This document shows, piece by piece, positions 34,826 through 44,315 of a stretch of DNA of 64,000 nucleotides. Both the position numbers and the translations under genes were made by a program. The notes below the pieces were generated by a model, which was not told the origin of the DNA, ran no database searches, and saw only the letters and a list, made by a program, of their open reading frames with translations. Source of the stretch: CAZPQK01 sp964588695 (GTDB lineage Bacteria > Krumholzibacteriota > Krumholzibacteriia > WVZY01 > JAKEHA01); the NCBI GenBank assembly GCA_964588695.1, contig CAZPQK010000005.1:211638-275637 (forward strand). The letters run 5' to 3'. The first letter of the stretch is position 1, and the number at the start of each line of letters is the position of its first letter.

Positions 34826-35929
34826 GTGTCGACACCCCGCATTGTCGTGAGTTGCGGCGAAGTCAGTGGCGACCAGCATGCCGCACGAATCATAAACGCA
34901 CTCAAGTCTCGCCAGGATGTAGTAGTCTCGGGGATCGGAGGAGACGAATGTCGCGCGGCGGGTATGGCGTTGAAGTTTCATGTCAAAGACTTCGCGATTC
35001 TGGGATTCACCGCGGTGGTAATGAATCTTCCCAAACTGATCGGCCTGGAAGCTGGACTCAAACGAGAGCTGCGCAACGCCGACTTGTTTATTGCCGTAGA
35101 CTACCCCGGCATGAATATGCGACTGGTTCGTCACGCCGCCAAACTCGGCGTTCCGGTTCTGTACTACATAAGCCCACAACTGTGGGCCTGGGGCGAGAAA
35201 CGCGTCGCCGAAGTACGTAGTAACATCGACCGCATGGCGGTGATCCTCCCCTTCGAAGAGCAATTCTATCGCGAGCGCGGCGTCGAAGTGGAGTTTGTCG
35301 GACACCCATTTGTACATGACCATCCGCTGCCGGACCCGCTTCCGCAGAGCGAACGCGAGGGAGTTGCACTGTTGCCCGGAAGCCGTCTGCAGGAAGTTAC
35401 GCGCATACTGCCCGATATGCTAAAGGCGGCAGAGTTGCTTACCCAAAGGATTCCAGGTGTAACGTTTTCGTTGGGAATGAGCCCGACGTTGCCGCGCATC
35501 GTATACGACCGCATCTTAAAACGATCGACCGCGACCGTTAGCCTGTCCACTAGCGCGTTGGACGTTATGCGAACCGCCCGCGCTGCACTGGTCGCGTCGG
35601 GTACCGCAACGCTGCAAACGGCAATGATGCAAACTCCGTTGACTGTCGTGTATCGCGTCTCGGCTTTGAACTATGCGATTGCACGTCGGGTGGTTCGGGT
35701 TGACAACATTGGTCTGGTCAATGTGGTGCTGGGCGAACGGGTATGCCCGGAATTGATTCAGAACGAAGCCACGCCGCAAGCGATGGCAGACAGCGTGCAA
35801 GCGATGTGGGAGGATGGTGAAGTGCGAGATCGAATGGTCGCACGATTAAAGGCGCTTCCCGAGATGCTTCGTGGCAGCGGCGGTGCGAAGCGAGTTGCGG
35901 CAATTGCCAAAGAGCTATTGCAACGATGA
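34826..35929 (+). CDS. lpxB: lipid-A-disaccharide synthase
   Basis: 367 residues from GTG. It shows the LpxB opening VVSCGEVSGDQHAARII, the core segments YYISPQLWAWGEKRV and EFVGHPFVHD, and the C-terminal block with SGTATLQTAMMQTPLTVVYR. LpxB joins lipid X and UDP-diacylglucosamine to make the lipid A disaccharide. The enzyme that would supply lipid X (LpxH, LpxI or LpxG) is not in this cluster. The last four bases overlap the DUF374 gene. Confidence 0.96.
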   Translation: MSTPRIVVSCGEVSGDQHAARIINALKSRQDVVVSGIGGDECRAAGMALKFHVKDFAILGFTAVVMNLPKLIGLEAGLKRELRNADLFIAVDYPGMNMRLVRHAAKLGVPVLYYISPQLWAWGEKRVAEVRSNIDRMAVILPFEEQFYRERGVEVEFVGHPFVHDHPLPDPLPQSEREGVALLPGSRLQEVTRILPDMLKAAELLTQRIPGVTFSLGMSPTLPRIVYDRILKRSTATVSLSTSALDVMRTARAALVASGTATLQTAMMQTPLTVVYRVSALNYAIARRVVRVDNIGLVNVVLGERVCPELIQNEATPQAMADSVQAMWEDGEVRDRMVARLKALPEMLRGSGGAKRVAAIAKELLQR

Positions 35930-36570
35930 AGGTTCCGATACCTATCGTGGCCGGACTGGGCGCACTCATCATTCGCCTGTTGGGTGTCAGTTGGCGCATA
36001 GACTTTCCGCCGGAATCGTCGGTCGAAGAGGCGCGCTTCCGACACCCACAAGTTATCTACTGTTTCTGGCACGGCCGACTCCTACCGTTGAGCTTCACTC
36101 ACCGAAATCGAAAAATTCACGTGCTTGCCAGCGAGCATCGCGATGGGGAAATGTTGGGCCGCACCATTGTACGCTTGGGCTTTGGCCATGTGCGCGGGAG
36201 TAGTACCCGTGGCGGCGCTCGTGCCTTGCGCGAACTAAAGCGCGCGGTAAGCGCGGGCTACGATTTGGGGCTCACGGTTGACGGACCCAAAGGTCCCATC
36301 CATCAGGTTAAGGCCGGGGCGGTTGAGTTGGCTCGTAGTACCGGTGCCACGCTGATACCCATCTCAACGGGTTCGCGTCGCCACCGTACGTTCGCTTCGT
36401 GGGACCGTTTTCAGCTTCCGCTACCCTTTACCAAAGTGCTAGTGCGTTTGGGGGAGCCAATTGTTGTCGACGCAAACGCCGACAAAGAGGCGGTTGAGTC
36501 TGTACGAGCCGAACTGGAACGTGCGCTACTTCGTTTAACCGAACAAATCGACGCCGAGGTGCGGTCGTGA
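35926..36570 (+). CDS. DUF374 family lysophospholipid-acyltransferase-like protein
   Basis: 214 residues with one hydrophobic N-terminal segment (PIVAGLGALIIRLLGV). The DUF374 pattern is present: IYCFWHGRLLPL, then SEHRDGEMLGRTIVRLGF, then LGLTVDGPKGPIHQVKAGAVELAR. The family is related to LPLAT acyltransferases and is regularly found among lipid A genes, but its exact reaction is not established; a secondary acylation of lipid A is a reasonable guess. It overlaps lpxB upstream and lpxK downstream by four bases each. Confidence 0.88.
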   Translation: MKVPIPIVAGLGALIIRLLGVSWRIDFPPESSVEEARFRHPQVIYCFWHGRLLPLSFTHRNRKIHVLASEHRDGEMLGRTIVRLGFGHVRGSSTRGGARALRELKRAVSAGYDLGLTVDGPKGPIHQVKAGAVELARSTGATLIPISTGSRRHRTFASWDRFQLPLPFTKVLVRLGEPIVVDANADKEAVESVRAELERALLRLTEQIDAEVRS

Positions 36571-37673
36571 GCTACCCCGTTTTAGAACGGCGGGGCGCGG
36601 CAGGTCGCGGGGCGGGTTGGTTGGCGAGTCTCCCGTGGGTGTCGTTGCCATTGTCAGGACTTTATCAAGCGGTGTCGGAGTCTTTGCGGCGCGCGCGGCA
36701 GGCCGAGAATATTCCGGTCGTTCCACCTCGGGTAATCTCAATCGGAAACATTGAGGTAGGCGGCAATGGGAAGACGCCCTTCGCCATCGAGCTGGTCAGG
36801 CGATTCCGGCACGCCGGGTTGTCGGTAGCCTTTGTAAGTCGCGGCGTGGGAGGAACCGTGGCGTCGAGTCGCACGTCGCTGCTGGCCTGGCCGGACGATA
36901 CGCCGCCGCTTAGTGCGGGGCGTTCGGTGGCACCCGCCACGCAGGTTGCCGTGGAAGACGTGGGCGACGAAGGCATGGTCGCAGTGTTGGGGACGCACGA
37001 GCCTTGTCTGTTTGGCGCCAATAAGGCTGCAAACGTCGCGTTCGCGCTTGAGCACGGATTCGATCGCGTGGTGGTTGACGATGCGTTCCAGACCTGGAAA
37101 CTACCACGAGACCTGGACGTGGTGATGCTCGACGCTACCAGGCCTTTTGCCAACCGCCGGGTTATTCCTGCGGGTCCATTGCGCGAAGAACCCGGAGCTT
37201 TGTTGCGCGCCGATGCGATCGGTTTCAACAACTGTAACGATGGGGAGCAGCTCACAGCGGCTCAGGACGCGTTACGCACCCGGGTGGACAACCCACCACC
37301 GTCATTTGGGGTGCGTCGTAAACTGGAGATCGTGGATCGTGACGAAAACCCTGCCGTCATGAAAAAGGGGGTAGCGGTAACAGCTATTGCGCGGCCGGAG
37401 CAGTTCGAGACCGACGTTCAGCGGATGGGCGTCGCTTTGCTGGCTGCCCATCGCTTTCCCGATCACTACTGGTTTAACCGTGCAGACATTGCAGACTGGG
37501 AGCGTATTCACGCGCAGAGTGAATTCATCGTTACCCAAAAGGACTGGGTTAAGATCAGAGAGTTTACCGCGCAGCCCGATCGCTACCGCATTGCGCAACT
37601 TAGCGTGACGCCGTTTGGTGATGGATGGGGCCCAACCTGGGAGTTGATGAAAGGAGACACGCCGCAGCCATAG
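36567..37673 (+). CDS. lpxK: tetraacyldisaccharide 4'-kinase
   Basis: 368 residues from GTG, overlapping DUF374. An N-terminal membrane-associated helix precedes the P-loop VGGNGKTPFAIEL (about residues 60-72), the VSRG block and DRVVVDDAFQTWKL. LpxK phosphorylates the lipid A disaccharide at the 4' position on the inner membrane. The Kdo transferase gene (waaA), often next to lpxK, is not in the window. A hairpin spans the stop codon and ends the operon. Confidence 0.95.
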   Translation: MSYPVLERRGAAGRGAGWLASLPWVSLPLSGLYQAVSESLRRARQAENIPVVPPRVISIGNIEVGGNGKTPFAIELVRRFRHAGLSVAFVSRGVGGTVASSRTSLLAWPDDTPPLSAGRSVAPATQVAVEDVGDEGMVAVLGTHEPCLFGANKAANVAFALEHGFDRVVVDDAFQTWKLPRDLDVVMLDATRPFANRRVIPAGPLREEPGALLRADAIGFNNCNDGEQLTAAQDALRTRVDNPPPSFGVRRKLEIVDRDENPAVMKKGVAVTAIARPEQFETDVQRMGVALLAAHRFPDHYWFNRADIADWERIHAQSEFIVTQKDWVKIREFTAQPDRYRIAQLSVTPFGDGWGPTWELMKGDTPQP

Positions 37674-37686
37674 CTACGGCGTGTCT
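37655..37686 (+). terminator. hairpin spanning the lpxK stop codon
   Basis: A perfect 10-base inverted repeat (AGACACGCCG at 37655-37664, CGGCGTGTCT at 37677-37686) with a 12-base loop that contains the lpxK stop. No T-run follows on the plus strand. It lies between lpxK and a convergent minus-strand gene and could terminate transcription from both sides. Confidence 0.5.
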
Positions 37687-37717
37687 GTCCCTACTAGAAG
37701 GTTGGTCCCGATGGGGA

Positions 37718-38281
37718 TTACAGGTCGGTCGTGATTACGTCGACGAAGTTAACGGAAAGCGAAGCTGCGATTTCTTGCTCGCGATCGCTACCCACTTCGC
37801 GGCCGAAGAAAGTAATGTCGGCGCGAAAAAAGAGCTCAGCGCCGTTGGTTCTCAGGTCGCTAATAAAAGGCTCCGACTTGTTATTGAATGTAACCAGCGT
37901 AATAAATGCCGCGGCTTCGGAGTTTAACGGAAGCAGCGTGTTAAGCGAGCCATTGTAGTCGGGCAACGTTTCAGCGCCGCCATCGGTACGGACCCAGCGA
38001 ACACGGTAACCGGTGATCAAAAAGTCACGACCGTTGGTCGAGGTGACACCGGCCGAGTACGGCGCACTGGCAAATTGAACCAGAATGATATCCTCGTAAA
38101 CGCCAGCGCCATCACCGGTAGTCAGATCTCCTTCGAACCAGGGATCCGAAACGACAGGCGTGTTTTCGTTTAGCGAGGTAACAACAACCCGGGTGCGCTG
38201 CTGATCGCCATTCGCATCGCAACCCACGATGGCAACACTGGCAATCAAGAGCGCCAGAAGCGCGATAAAGTTCTTACCCAT
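37718..38281 (-). CDS. predicted lipoprotein of unknown function
   Basis: 187 residues on the minus strand, convergent with lpxK and divergent from nadB. The signal peptide ends in the lipobox AIVGC with Cys at residue 21. The mature part is rich in beta-forming and small residues (YEDIILVQFASAPYSAGV, FLITGYRVRWVRTDGG) and ends ASLSVNFVDVITTDL, suggesting a beta-sandwich. I recognise no family. A very good ribosome site (AGGAGGT) precedes the ATG. It is a single-gene unit with no functional link to its neighbours. Confidence 0.75.
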   Translation of the reverse strand: MGKNFIALLALLIASVAIVGCDANGDQQRTRVVVTSLNENTPVVSDPWFEGDLTTGDGAGVYEDIILVQFASAPYSAGVTSTNGRDFLITGYRVRWVRTDGGAETLPDYNGSLNTLLPLNSEAAAFITLVTFNNKSEPFISDLRTNGAELFFRADITFFGREVGSDREQEIAASLSVNFVDVITTDL

Positions 38282-38517
38282 GGAACCAGACCTCCTAGAT
38301 AAACCTTCTCAGTATGGGAATGTGAGAGAATCCTGGGGCCTCTATCGCAACGGCCATGCCAGCCTCGAAAAGAAATCTGGCGATGTAACTAGCTGTCATT
38401 TATTATGTTACACATCCCCTTGTTGGAGCCCGCTCACAATGGCGCCGCCAGCGCTTGCAATGTGCAGTGTGTGCTGCCCACAAAATTGCAATTGCGGTAG
38501 ACTGGAAAGCTACATAT

Positions 38518-38546
38518 TTGCACTCACCAGCAGGTTCAACTAGTTT
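38518..38546 (+). promoter_or_regulatory. predicted promoter of the nadB-bacillithiol operon
   Basis: TTGCAC (38518-38523) and TAGTTT (38541-38546) are 17 bases apart, 25 bases before the proposed TTG start of nadB. The rest of the 289-base divergent gap 38282-38570 shows no other clear element. Confidence 0.45.
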
Positions 38547-38570
38547 GCACTAAACAGGTTATGGGAATCG

Positions 38571-40160
38571 TTGCACTTTTCTGACGTCTTGATAATTGGC
38601 TCGGGAGCCGCAGGGCTGTCGCTGGCGCTCGGTCTGGCCGACGCTTGCCGTGTCACGGTGGTCACCAAGAAAGGCCCTGCCGACTCCAACACCAACTGGG
38701 CTCAGGGAGGCATTGCGACTGTCGTAGGGGACAACGACTCGTTCGACCTCCATGTAGCCGATACGCTGCGTACCGGGGCGGGGCTGTGCCGACGGGATGT
38801 CGTTGAGTTTGTGGTATCGCAGGGACCAAAGCGAATCGCTAATCTGGTTTCGCTGGGAGTTCCGTTTTCGCATGCCGGTGATGATCTCGCGTTAGGGCTC
38901 GAAGGTGGCCACTCGCGCAAACGCATCGTTCACGCGCAAGATCGCACCGGGCGAGCGGTGGAAAAGACCCTCCTGCAGCGGGTGCGGGAGCACGACCATA
39001 TCGATTTGCTCGACCACCACATGGCGGTAAACCTGATTACCGAAAAAGATGTAGATGGTGTCGCCGCCGCGGGGGTTTACGGTGCGTATGTTCTAGACCT
39101 TGTGACTAGCGAAGTGGAAGTCTTTGCGGCGCGGAAAACCGTTGTGGCAAGCGGGGGGGCGGGCAAGGTGTACCTGTACACGTCCAATCCCGACATTGCC
39201 ACCGGCGACGGTGTCGCGATGGCGTACCGTGCGGGCGCGCGAATAGCGAACCTTGAGTTTGTTCAGTTTCACCCGACTTGTTTGTATCATCCGGAAATCC
39301 GTTCGTTTCTATTGTCGGAGGCCTTGCGCGGCGAAGGCGGCGTGCTGTTGCGACGCGACGGAACCGCGTTCATGACGGACTACCACGAAATGGCCGATCT
39401 GGCTCCTCGGGACATCGTGGCGCGCGCGGCCGACAACGAAATGAAGCAAAGCGGAGAGCCATGCGTGTATTTGGACCTAACCGCTCGCGATCGGTCCTTT
39501 CTGCAGGAACGGTTTCCCAGTATCTATCAAAAGCTGGAGCGCGCGGGAATTGACATGGCAAGCGAGCCCATTCCTGTGGTGCCCGCCACACACTACTTTT
39601 GTGGCGGCATCGACGTTGACGGTTGTGGCCGGGCTTCAATTCCGCATCTTTATGCGATCGGAGAAGTCAGTCACACCGGCTTGCACGGAGCGAACCGGCT
39701 GGCCAGCAACTCTTTGCTGGAAGCGCTTGCCTTTGCGGTGTCGACGCGGGACGGTATTCTGGCCGACATGGACCTGGACACAAAGGTTCCACGGCCGCGC
39801 GCATGGGAAGACAGCACCACCGAGACGATCTCCGACCTGGTGATTCTCGAGCACGACTGGGACGCAGCCCGGCGAGTTATGTGGGACTACGTCGGGATTG
39901 TTCGCAGCGATGCGCGCCTTAAAATTGCCCAAACGCGAATGGAGCAGCTTCGGCAAACCGTACACGAGTTGTATTGGAACTGTAAGCTGACGTCAGATCT
40001 ACTGGAGCTACGAAACATTATTCTGGTGGGTCAGTTGGTCATTGCATCGGCGCGCCAACGCAAAGAGAGCCGGGGGTTGCATTACAACGAGTCCTACCCT
40101 TATCAGGACGACAAAAATTTTGCACATGATACGGTTTTGGAAATTGCAGGCGAGTCGTGA
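38571..40160 (+). CDS. nadB: L-aspartate oxidase
   Basis: 529 residues from TTG 38571; the start gives the family's usual N-terminus directly before the FAD-binding motif VLIIGSGAAGLSLALGL. NadB signatures include SNTNWAQGGIA, the active-site region GGHSRKRIVHAQDRTGRAVE, EFVQFHPTCLYHP and the C-terminal helical domain. It oxidises aspartate to iminoaspartate, the first step of de novo NAD synthesis. The partner nadA is not nearby. Its stop overlaps the methyltransferase start, so it leads the bacillithiol gene string. Confidence 0.95.
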   Translation: MHFSDVLIIGSGAAGLSLALGLADACRVTVVTKKGPADSNTNWAQGGIATVVGDNDSFDLHVADTLRTGAGLCRRDVVEFVVSQGPKRIANLVSLGVPFSHAGDDLALGLEGGHSRKRIVHAQDRTGRAVEKTLLQRVREHDHIDLLDHHMAVNLITEKDVDGVAAAGVYGAYVLDLVTSEVEVFAARKTVVASGGAGKVYLYTSNPDIATGDGVAMAYRAGARIANLEFVQFHPTCLYHPEIRSFLLSEALRGEGGVLLRRDGTAFMTDYHEMADLAPRDIVARAADNEMKQSGEPCVYLDLTARDRSFLQERFPSIYQKLERAGIDMASEPIPVVPATHYFCGGIDVDGCGRASIPHLYAIGEVSHTGLHGANRLASNSLLEALAFAVSTRDGILADMDLDTKVPRPRAWEDSTTETISDLVILEHDWDAARRVMWDYVGIVRSDARLKIAQTRMEQLRQTVHELYWNCKLTSDLLELRNIILVGQLVIASARQRKESRGLHYNESYPYQDDKNFAHDTVLEIAGES

Positions 40161-40882
40161 GCGAGTGGTTTGAGTTAGCTTTTGGCCCGTTGTACGACGT
40201 GGTATATCCCCACCGGGACGACGAAGAAGCCGACCAGGCAATTGCGTCGCTGTCGCCATGGCTTGAAGGTGTGGTGTTAGACGTGGCCTGCGGAGCCGGG
40301 CGTTATTTGCACGCGCTGCACGCGTCGGGCTTTGATGCCGTTGGAATAGACTTGTCACCATGGCTCCTGGCTAAAGCGCGGGAACGGGGCTTGGGCGAGT
40401 CGGTAGCGCAAGCGGACATGCGTCGCTTGCCGATCCGACCGGGCAGTACAGGCAGTGCCATCAGCATGTTCACAAGTTTTGGGTATTTCTCGACTCATGA
40501 CGAACAGTTGTTGGTACTCAACGAAGTCGCACGAAGTTTACGAGTCGGAGGACATTTCGTTCTGGACTTTATAAACGGCGCGTCCCTAGATACAGATTCG
40601 TTTGCACCAACCGCACGCAAGCGCGCTGGGTTTACGATTCACGAGAGTAAGTCGTACGATCCGCGGCTTAAACACTTGTGTAAACAGGTGCGTGTCGAAG
40701 ATAAGACGGGAAGCGTGGTTTCGAACTATACCGAACGACTCACGCTTTACGGTAAAGACGAACTGGGAGAACTGCTGGCTCGGGCGGGATTGCGGGTGAC
40801 CGGTGTGTTTGGTGACTACCAGTTAAGCGCGTATGCGGATCACTCGCCACGACTCATTCATGTTTGTAAGAAGGCGGACTAG
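40157..40882 (+). CDS. class I SAM-dependent methyltransferase
   Basis: 241 residues from GTG, overlapping nadB by four bases. The SAM-binding motif I is VVLDVACGAGRYLHAL (about residues 37-52), followed by AVGIDLSPWLLAKA, then QADMRRLPIRP and SMFTSFGYFS. This fits small-molecule methyltransferases of the UbiE/Methyltransf_25 type. The substrate is unknown. It sits directly before bshC, and the same string of genes makes bacillithiol; N-methyl-bacillithiol exists in some bacteria, so thiol methylation is one possibility to test. That link is inference. Confidence 0.82.
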   Translation: MSEWFELAFGPLYDVVYPHRDDEEADQAIASLSPWLEGVVLDVACGAGRYLHALHASGFDAVGIDLSPWLLAKARERGLGESVAQADMRRLPIRPGSTGSAISMFTSFGYFSTHDEQLLVLNEVARSLRVGGHFVLDFINGASLDTDSFAPTARKRAGFTIHESKSYDPRLKHLCKQVRVEDKTGSVVSNYTERLTLYGKDELGELLARAGLRVTGVFGDYQLSAYADHSPRLIHVCKKAD

Positions 40883-42469
40883 ATGACCATTCTGGCCACC
40901 CCAAACCTAAGCGACATGTCCGCAAGCAGTAAGTTTGTAACCGACCTGTACGCGAACGACTTTCTGATCGAACGTCTGCGACCGGCCACGCACGCGCGGC
41001 TGGCAGAGGCTCCGGCTGAGAATCCGTATGTCAACGTCCCCGCCGAAGCACAGCTACGCGAGCACCTTGCGCGTCACAGCCGCGCTTTGGGTACTCATGA
41101 AAGTGTGGTGGATCGCTACCGTGCGGGCGCGCGATTGATTGTGACCGGGCAACAGCCGGGTGTCTACGGCGGGCCGCTCATGACTTTGTACAAGGTGGTC
41201 ACCGCGGTGGCGTTGGCGGATGAGTTGACGCAATCTACCGGCATTCCGCACGTCGCGATGTATTGGGTGGGGGCGGATGACGACGACTTTGCGGAGATTC
41301 GTTCGAGTCAGTTTCTGACCTCAGACGGGACTCCCTTTGGGTTGAACCTGCCGCCATCCGCTCACCGGGTGGGGATGCCGGTGGGTGATATTGCGGCCGA
41401 CGCAGTTTTGGAACTGTGGACGGGAGCGCTGCCGATGCTTGGGTCGGTGTGCTCGGCGGCATCGCGGCTGGTCAATGAGGCGAATCGGGGAGCCGCGGAC
41501 CTGGGCGACGTGGCGGCGCGCACGGTGTTAGAGTTGACACGTCACCAATGTCTGATCGTCGACGGGCGTGATAGCGAGGTCCGCCGGACCGCCGGCGCGT
41601 TGATCAGCACGTTTATTGAGCAGGAGCAAGACCTCAACGATTTGTTAACTGCCGCCGGAAATGACTTAGTGAAAAAAGGTTATCACGCGCAGTTAACCTC
41701 TGGTATAAGCTCTGGAGCTTTTCTGCTACAACATGGTTTACGTCTTAAGGTCCCGATGGACGACCGGGATCCCTTGCTCGCAGCGGCGAACGACCCAGCC
41801 CGGATTTCGCCGGGCGTGCTGCTTCGCAACCTGATTCAGGACACTGCGCTACGTCCGTCGGCGGTGGTATTAGGTCCCGGAGAGATTGCGTACCGGGCGC
41901 AAATGGAACCCGTCTACCGACGGCTGGGGATCCCTCGCCCGTGCGTGATACCGCGCCTGTTTGCCACCTACGTTCCCGAATTCGTTCATGAGTTCCTGCG
42001 GGAGGCGTCCGTAGCCGCCGAGTTAGTCGCAACTTATCCGCAGGAGTTGGCTACACAAGGGGCCGCACTGGCCACCGATCCGGCGGCCGTGGCTGCCGCT
42101 GATCGCTTTGCCGAGCAACTGGCGCGAGCGCGCGACGAACTGCTGGACGGCGTTTCTAACCTCAGCGACCCGCAGTTTGCCAAAAAGCTTCGGAAGCGGT
42201 TAGACGATGTTCAACGGCGCGGAGATTCTGCGGTTGAGCTGGTGGCCGAGTTGAGCAAAGCCAACGCATTGAATCGGTGGCCGTGGTTGAAGCACGCGAA
42301 GGACGTTTTTCGTCCGCGGGATGTCCCGCAAGAGCGGATTATGGCGATGCTGGTGCCGTTCATCGAACACGGATTGGATGCTACGGCGGCGATTAAGACG
42401 GCCGCTGATCACCACGTGGGTGCGGTATTGGACGGGCGTCTGGAACATGTCGTATATTCAGTCACATGA
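40883..42469 (+). CDS. bshC: bacillithiol synthase BshC (cysteine-adding enzyme)
   Basis: 528 residues. The BshC hallmark LIVTGQQPGVYGGPLMTLYK is intact. It is followed by YWVGADDDDFAEI and, further on, the Rossmann-like core with VLGPGEIAYRAQMEPVYRRL and a C-terminal coiled coil. BshC adds cysteine to GlcN-malate, completing bacillithiol. The ATG follows the methyltransferase stop at once, and the stop overlaps bshB. All three bacillithiol genes are contiguous here. Confidence 0.95.
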   Translation: MTILATPNLSDMSASSKFVTDLYANDFLIERLRPATHARLAEAPAENPYVNVPAEAQLREHLARHSRALGTHESVVDRYRAGARLIVTGQQPGVYGGPLMTLYKVVTAVALADELTQSTGIPHVAMYWVGADDDDFAEIRSSQFLTSDGTPFGLNLPPSAHRVGMPVGDIAADAVLELWTGALPMLGSVCSAASRLVNEANRGAADLGDVAARTVLELTRHQCLIVDGRDSEVRRTAGALISTFIEQEQDLNDLLTAAGNDLVKKGYHAQLTSGISSGAFLLQHGLRLKVPMDDRDPLLAAANDPARISPGVLLRNLIQDTALRPSAVVLGPGEIAYRAQMEPVYRRLGIPRPCVIPRLFATYVPEFVHEFLREASVAAELVATYPQELATQGAALATDPAAVAAADRFAEQLARARDELLDGVSNLSDPQFAKKLRKRLDDVQRRGDSAVELVAELSKANALNRWPWLKHAKDVFRPRDVPQERIMAMLVPFIEHGLDATAAIKTAADHHVGAVLDGRLEHVVYSVT

Positions 42470-43179
42470 GAGTGCTTGCCATCGGAATTCATCCCGACGA
42501 CGTTGAGTTGGGCTGCGGCGGAACGGTTGCAAAACTCGGCGCCCACGGGCATCCCGTGGTCGTCGTAGATCTGGCTCGCGGTGAGTCTTCCAGTAACGGA
42601 TCGGTCGCGGAACGAGCGAAAGAAGCCCAAGCCGCGCTGGCGGTACTGGGGGGGGAATCGCGGTCTAACCTGGGCCTGCCAGACGGTGGCATCCAGTCCG
42701 AACACGCCGAACACACCGCAGCGGTGGTGAAAGCACTGCGGGCGGCTCGCCCCGATTTTGTCTTGGCGCCCACCGATGACGACCCACACCCGGACCATGA
42801 AAGCGGCGCGCGGCTCATTCAGCGTGCGTTGTATTTGGCGGGAATTGCTGGCTTTCGCCCGGACCTGGGCGCCGCGGTGAAGGTTCGCGATGTGTGGCGC
42901 TACGGTGGCCGTCGCGAGGTCACGCCGACCCTGGTCGTCGATATTACCGATTACATGGATACCAAGGTAAAGGCAGCGTTGTGTCACGCTACACAGTTTA
43001 TTAAAGGACCCGAAAGCAAGCCCACGCCACTCAACGAAGACGGTTTCATGGATAAGGTGCGCGCGCGCGCCGAGGTTGCTGGCGCCGCGATCGGCGCACG
43101 CTATGGCGAGGCGTTCTCGCCGGTGGGTGCGGTCGCCGTTCGTGATATTGCCGCTGTTATCGCGGGGGGCGGGCGGTGA
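42466..43179 (+). CDS. bshB1: bacillithiol biosynthesis deacetylase BshB
   Basis: 237 residues of the LmbE/PIG-L zinc deacetylase family. Metal-binding motif HPDDVELGCGG is near the N-terminus, and the second His block is DDPHPDHESGARLI. The sequence LGLPDGGI and the C-terminal segment MDKVRARAEVAGAAIGARYGEAF match the BshB1 subgroup. It removes the acetyl group from GlcNAc-malate. It overlaps both bshC and bshA by four bases. Confidence 0.93.
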   Translation: MRVLAIGIHPDDVELGCGGTVAKLGAHGHPVVVVDLARGESSSNGSVAERAKEAQAALAVLGGESRSNLGLPDGGIQSEHAEHTAAVVKALRAARPDFVLAPTDDDPHPDHESGARLIQRALYLAGIAGFRPDLGAAVKVRDVWRYGGRREVTPTLVVDITDYMDTKVKAALCHATQFIKGPESKPTPLNEDGFMDKVRARAEVAGAAIGARYGEAFSPVGAVAVRDIAAVIAGGGR

Positions 43180-44315
43180 ACATTGGCGTTGTTTGTTATC
43201 CCACGCCGGGCGGTAGCGGAGTCGTTGCGACGGAACTTGGTAAATGTGTAGCCGCGCGCGGACATGAAGTTCACTTCATAACTAACGGGCGCCCGGCTCG
43301 ACTCCACGAGTTCTACGAGAATGTGTTTTTGCACAACGTGGACACCGGTGACTACCCGGTGTTTCAAAACTACACGCCCTACAGCCTAAGCCTTGCGGTT
43401 AAAATTCGGGAAGTGGCCGCAGACCATCAGCTCGACCTGGTCCACGTTCACTACGCCATTCCTCACGCGGCATCGGCTTTTCTGGCAAAAGAAATGGCCA
43501 GCCCGACACCATTGCCTACCGTGACGACACTTCACGGAACCGACATCACGCTGGTGGGCTTGATGCCGTCGTTTTTTGAGATTACCAAGTTTAGTATTAA
43601 GCGTTCGGACGCGGTTACGGCGGTGTCGGAGTTTCTTCGCCAGGAAACGGTCTCCCGTTTCGACATCGACACTCCTATTGATGTCATACCGAACTTTGTC
43701 GACACGGATTTGTTTCGGCCTAACTTGGATCATCCGCTGCGTCGACGACTCGCGCCTAACGGCGAACGGGTGATCATGCACGTGTCAAACTTTCGCAAGG
43801 TCAAGAACCTGCCCACAATCGTTCGCGTTTTTGCCGAAACCCGGCGGCAGGTTCCTACTCGTTTGGTGTTGGTCGGGGACGGCCCCGAGCGCGGGCCAAC
43901 CGAACACCTGGCGCGCGAACTAGGCGTCTGCGACGACGTGGTGTTTTTGGGTGGTCAGGAGTATGTCGCGGACGTGTTACCGGCGGCCGACCTGTTTCTG
44001 CTTCCTTCCGAGCACGAAAGCTTTGGTCTGGCTGGTCTGGAGGCGATGAGCTGTGGTGTGCCGGTGATGGGATCTCGAGTCGGTGGGCTTCCAGAGGTGA
44101 TTGTCCATGGCGAAACCGGTTACTTATGCGATCCCCACGACGTCGACTGCATGCAGCGCCTGGTGGTTGGATTGTTCAACGACGACGCGTTCCGGCTGGA
44201 GATGGGGCGCAAGGCTCGCGCGCGTGCAGTTGAGGCTTTTGGCCGCGAAGCAATCGTCGATCGCTACGTTGAACTTTACGATCGAGTCGCCGGAGGTCAC
44301 CGTGTCGCAACCTAG
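43176..44315 (+). CDS. bshA: N-acetyl-alpha-D-glucosaminyl L-malate synthase BshA
   Basis: 379 residues, a GT4 glycosyltransferase with two Rossmann domains. The BshA-specific opening VCYPTPGGSGVVATELG and HYAIPHAASAFLAKEM are present. The GT4 nucleotide-sugar site is in LFLLPSEHESFGLAGLEAMSCGVPV. It joins GlcNAc from UDP-GlcNAc to malate, the first step of bacillithiol synthesis. It starts with GTG and overlaps bshB by four bases and the next small gene by 14 bases. Confidence 0.96.
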   Translation: MNIGVVCYPTPGGSGVVATELGKCVAARGHEVHFITNGRPARLHEFYENVFLHNVDTGDYPVFQNYTPYSLSLAVKIREVAADHQLDLVHVHYAIPHAASAFLAKEMASPTPLPTVTTLHGTDITLVGLMPSFFEITKFSIKRSDAVTAVSEFLRQETVSRFDIDTPIDVIPNFVDTDLFRPNLDHPLRRRLAPNGERVIMHVSNFRKVKNLPTIVRVFAETRRQVPTRLVLVGDGPERGPTEHLARELGVCDDVVFLGGQEYVADVLPAADLFLLPSEHESFGLAGLEAMSCGVPVMGSRVGGLPEVIVHGETGYLCDPHDVDCMQRLVVGLFNDDAFRLEMGRKARARAVEAFGREAIVDRYVELYDRVAGGHRVAT

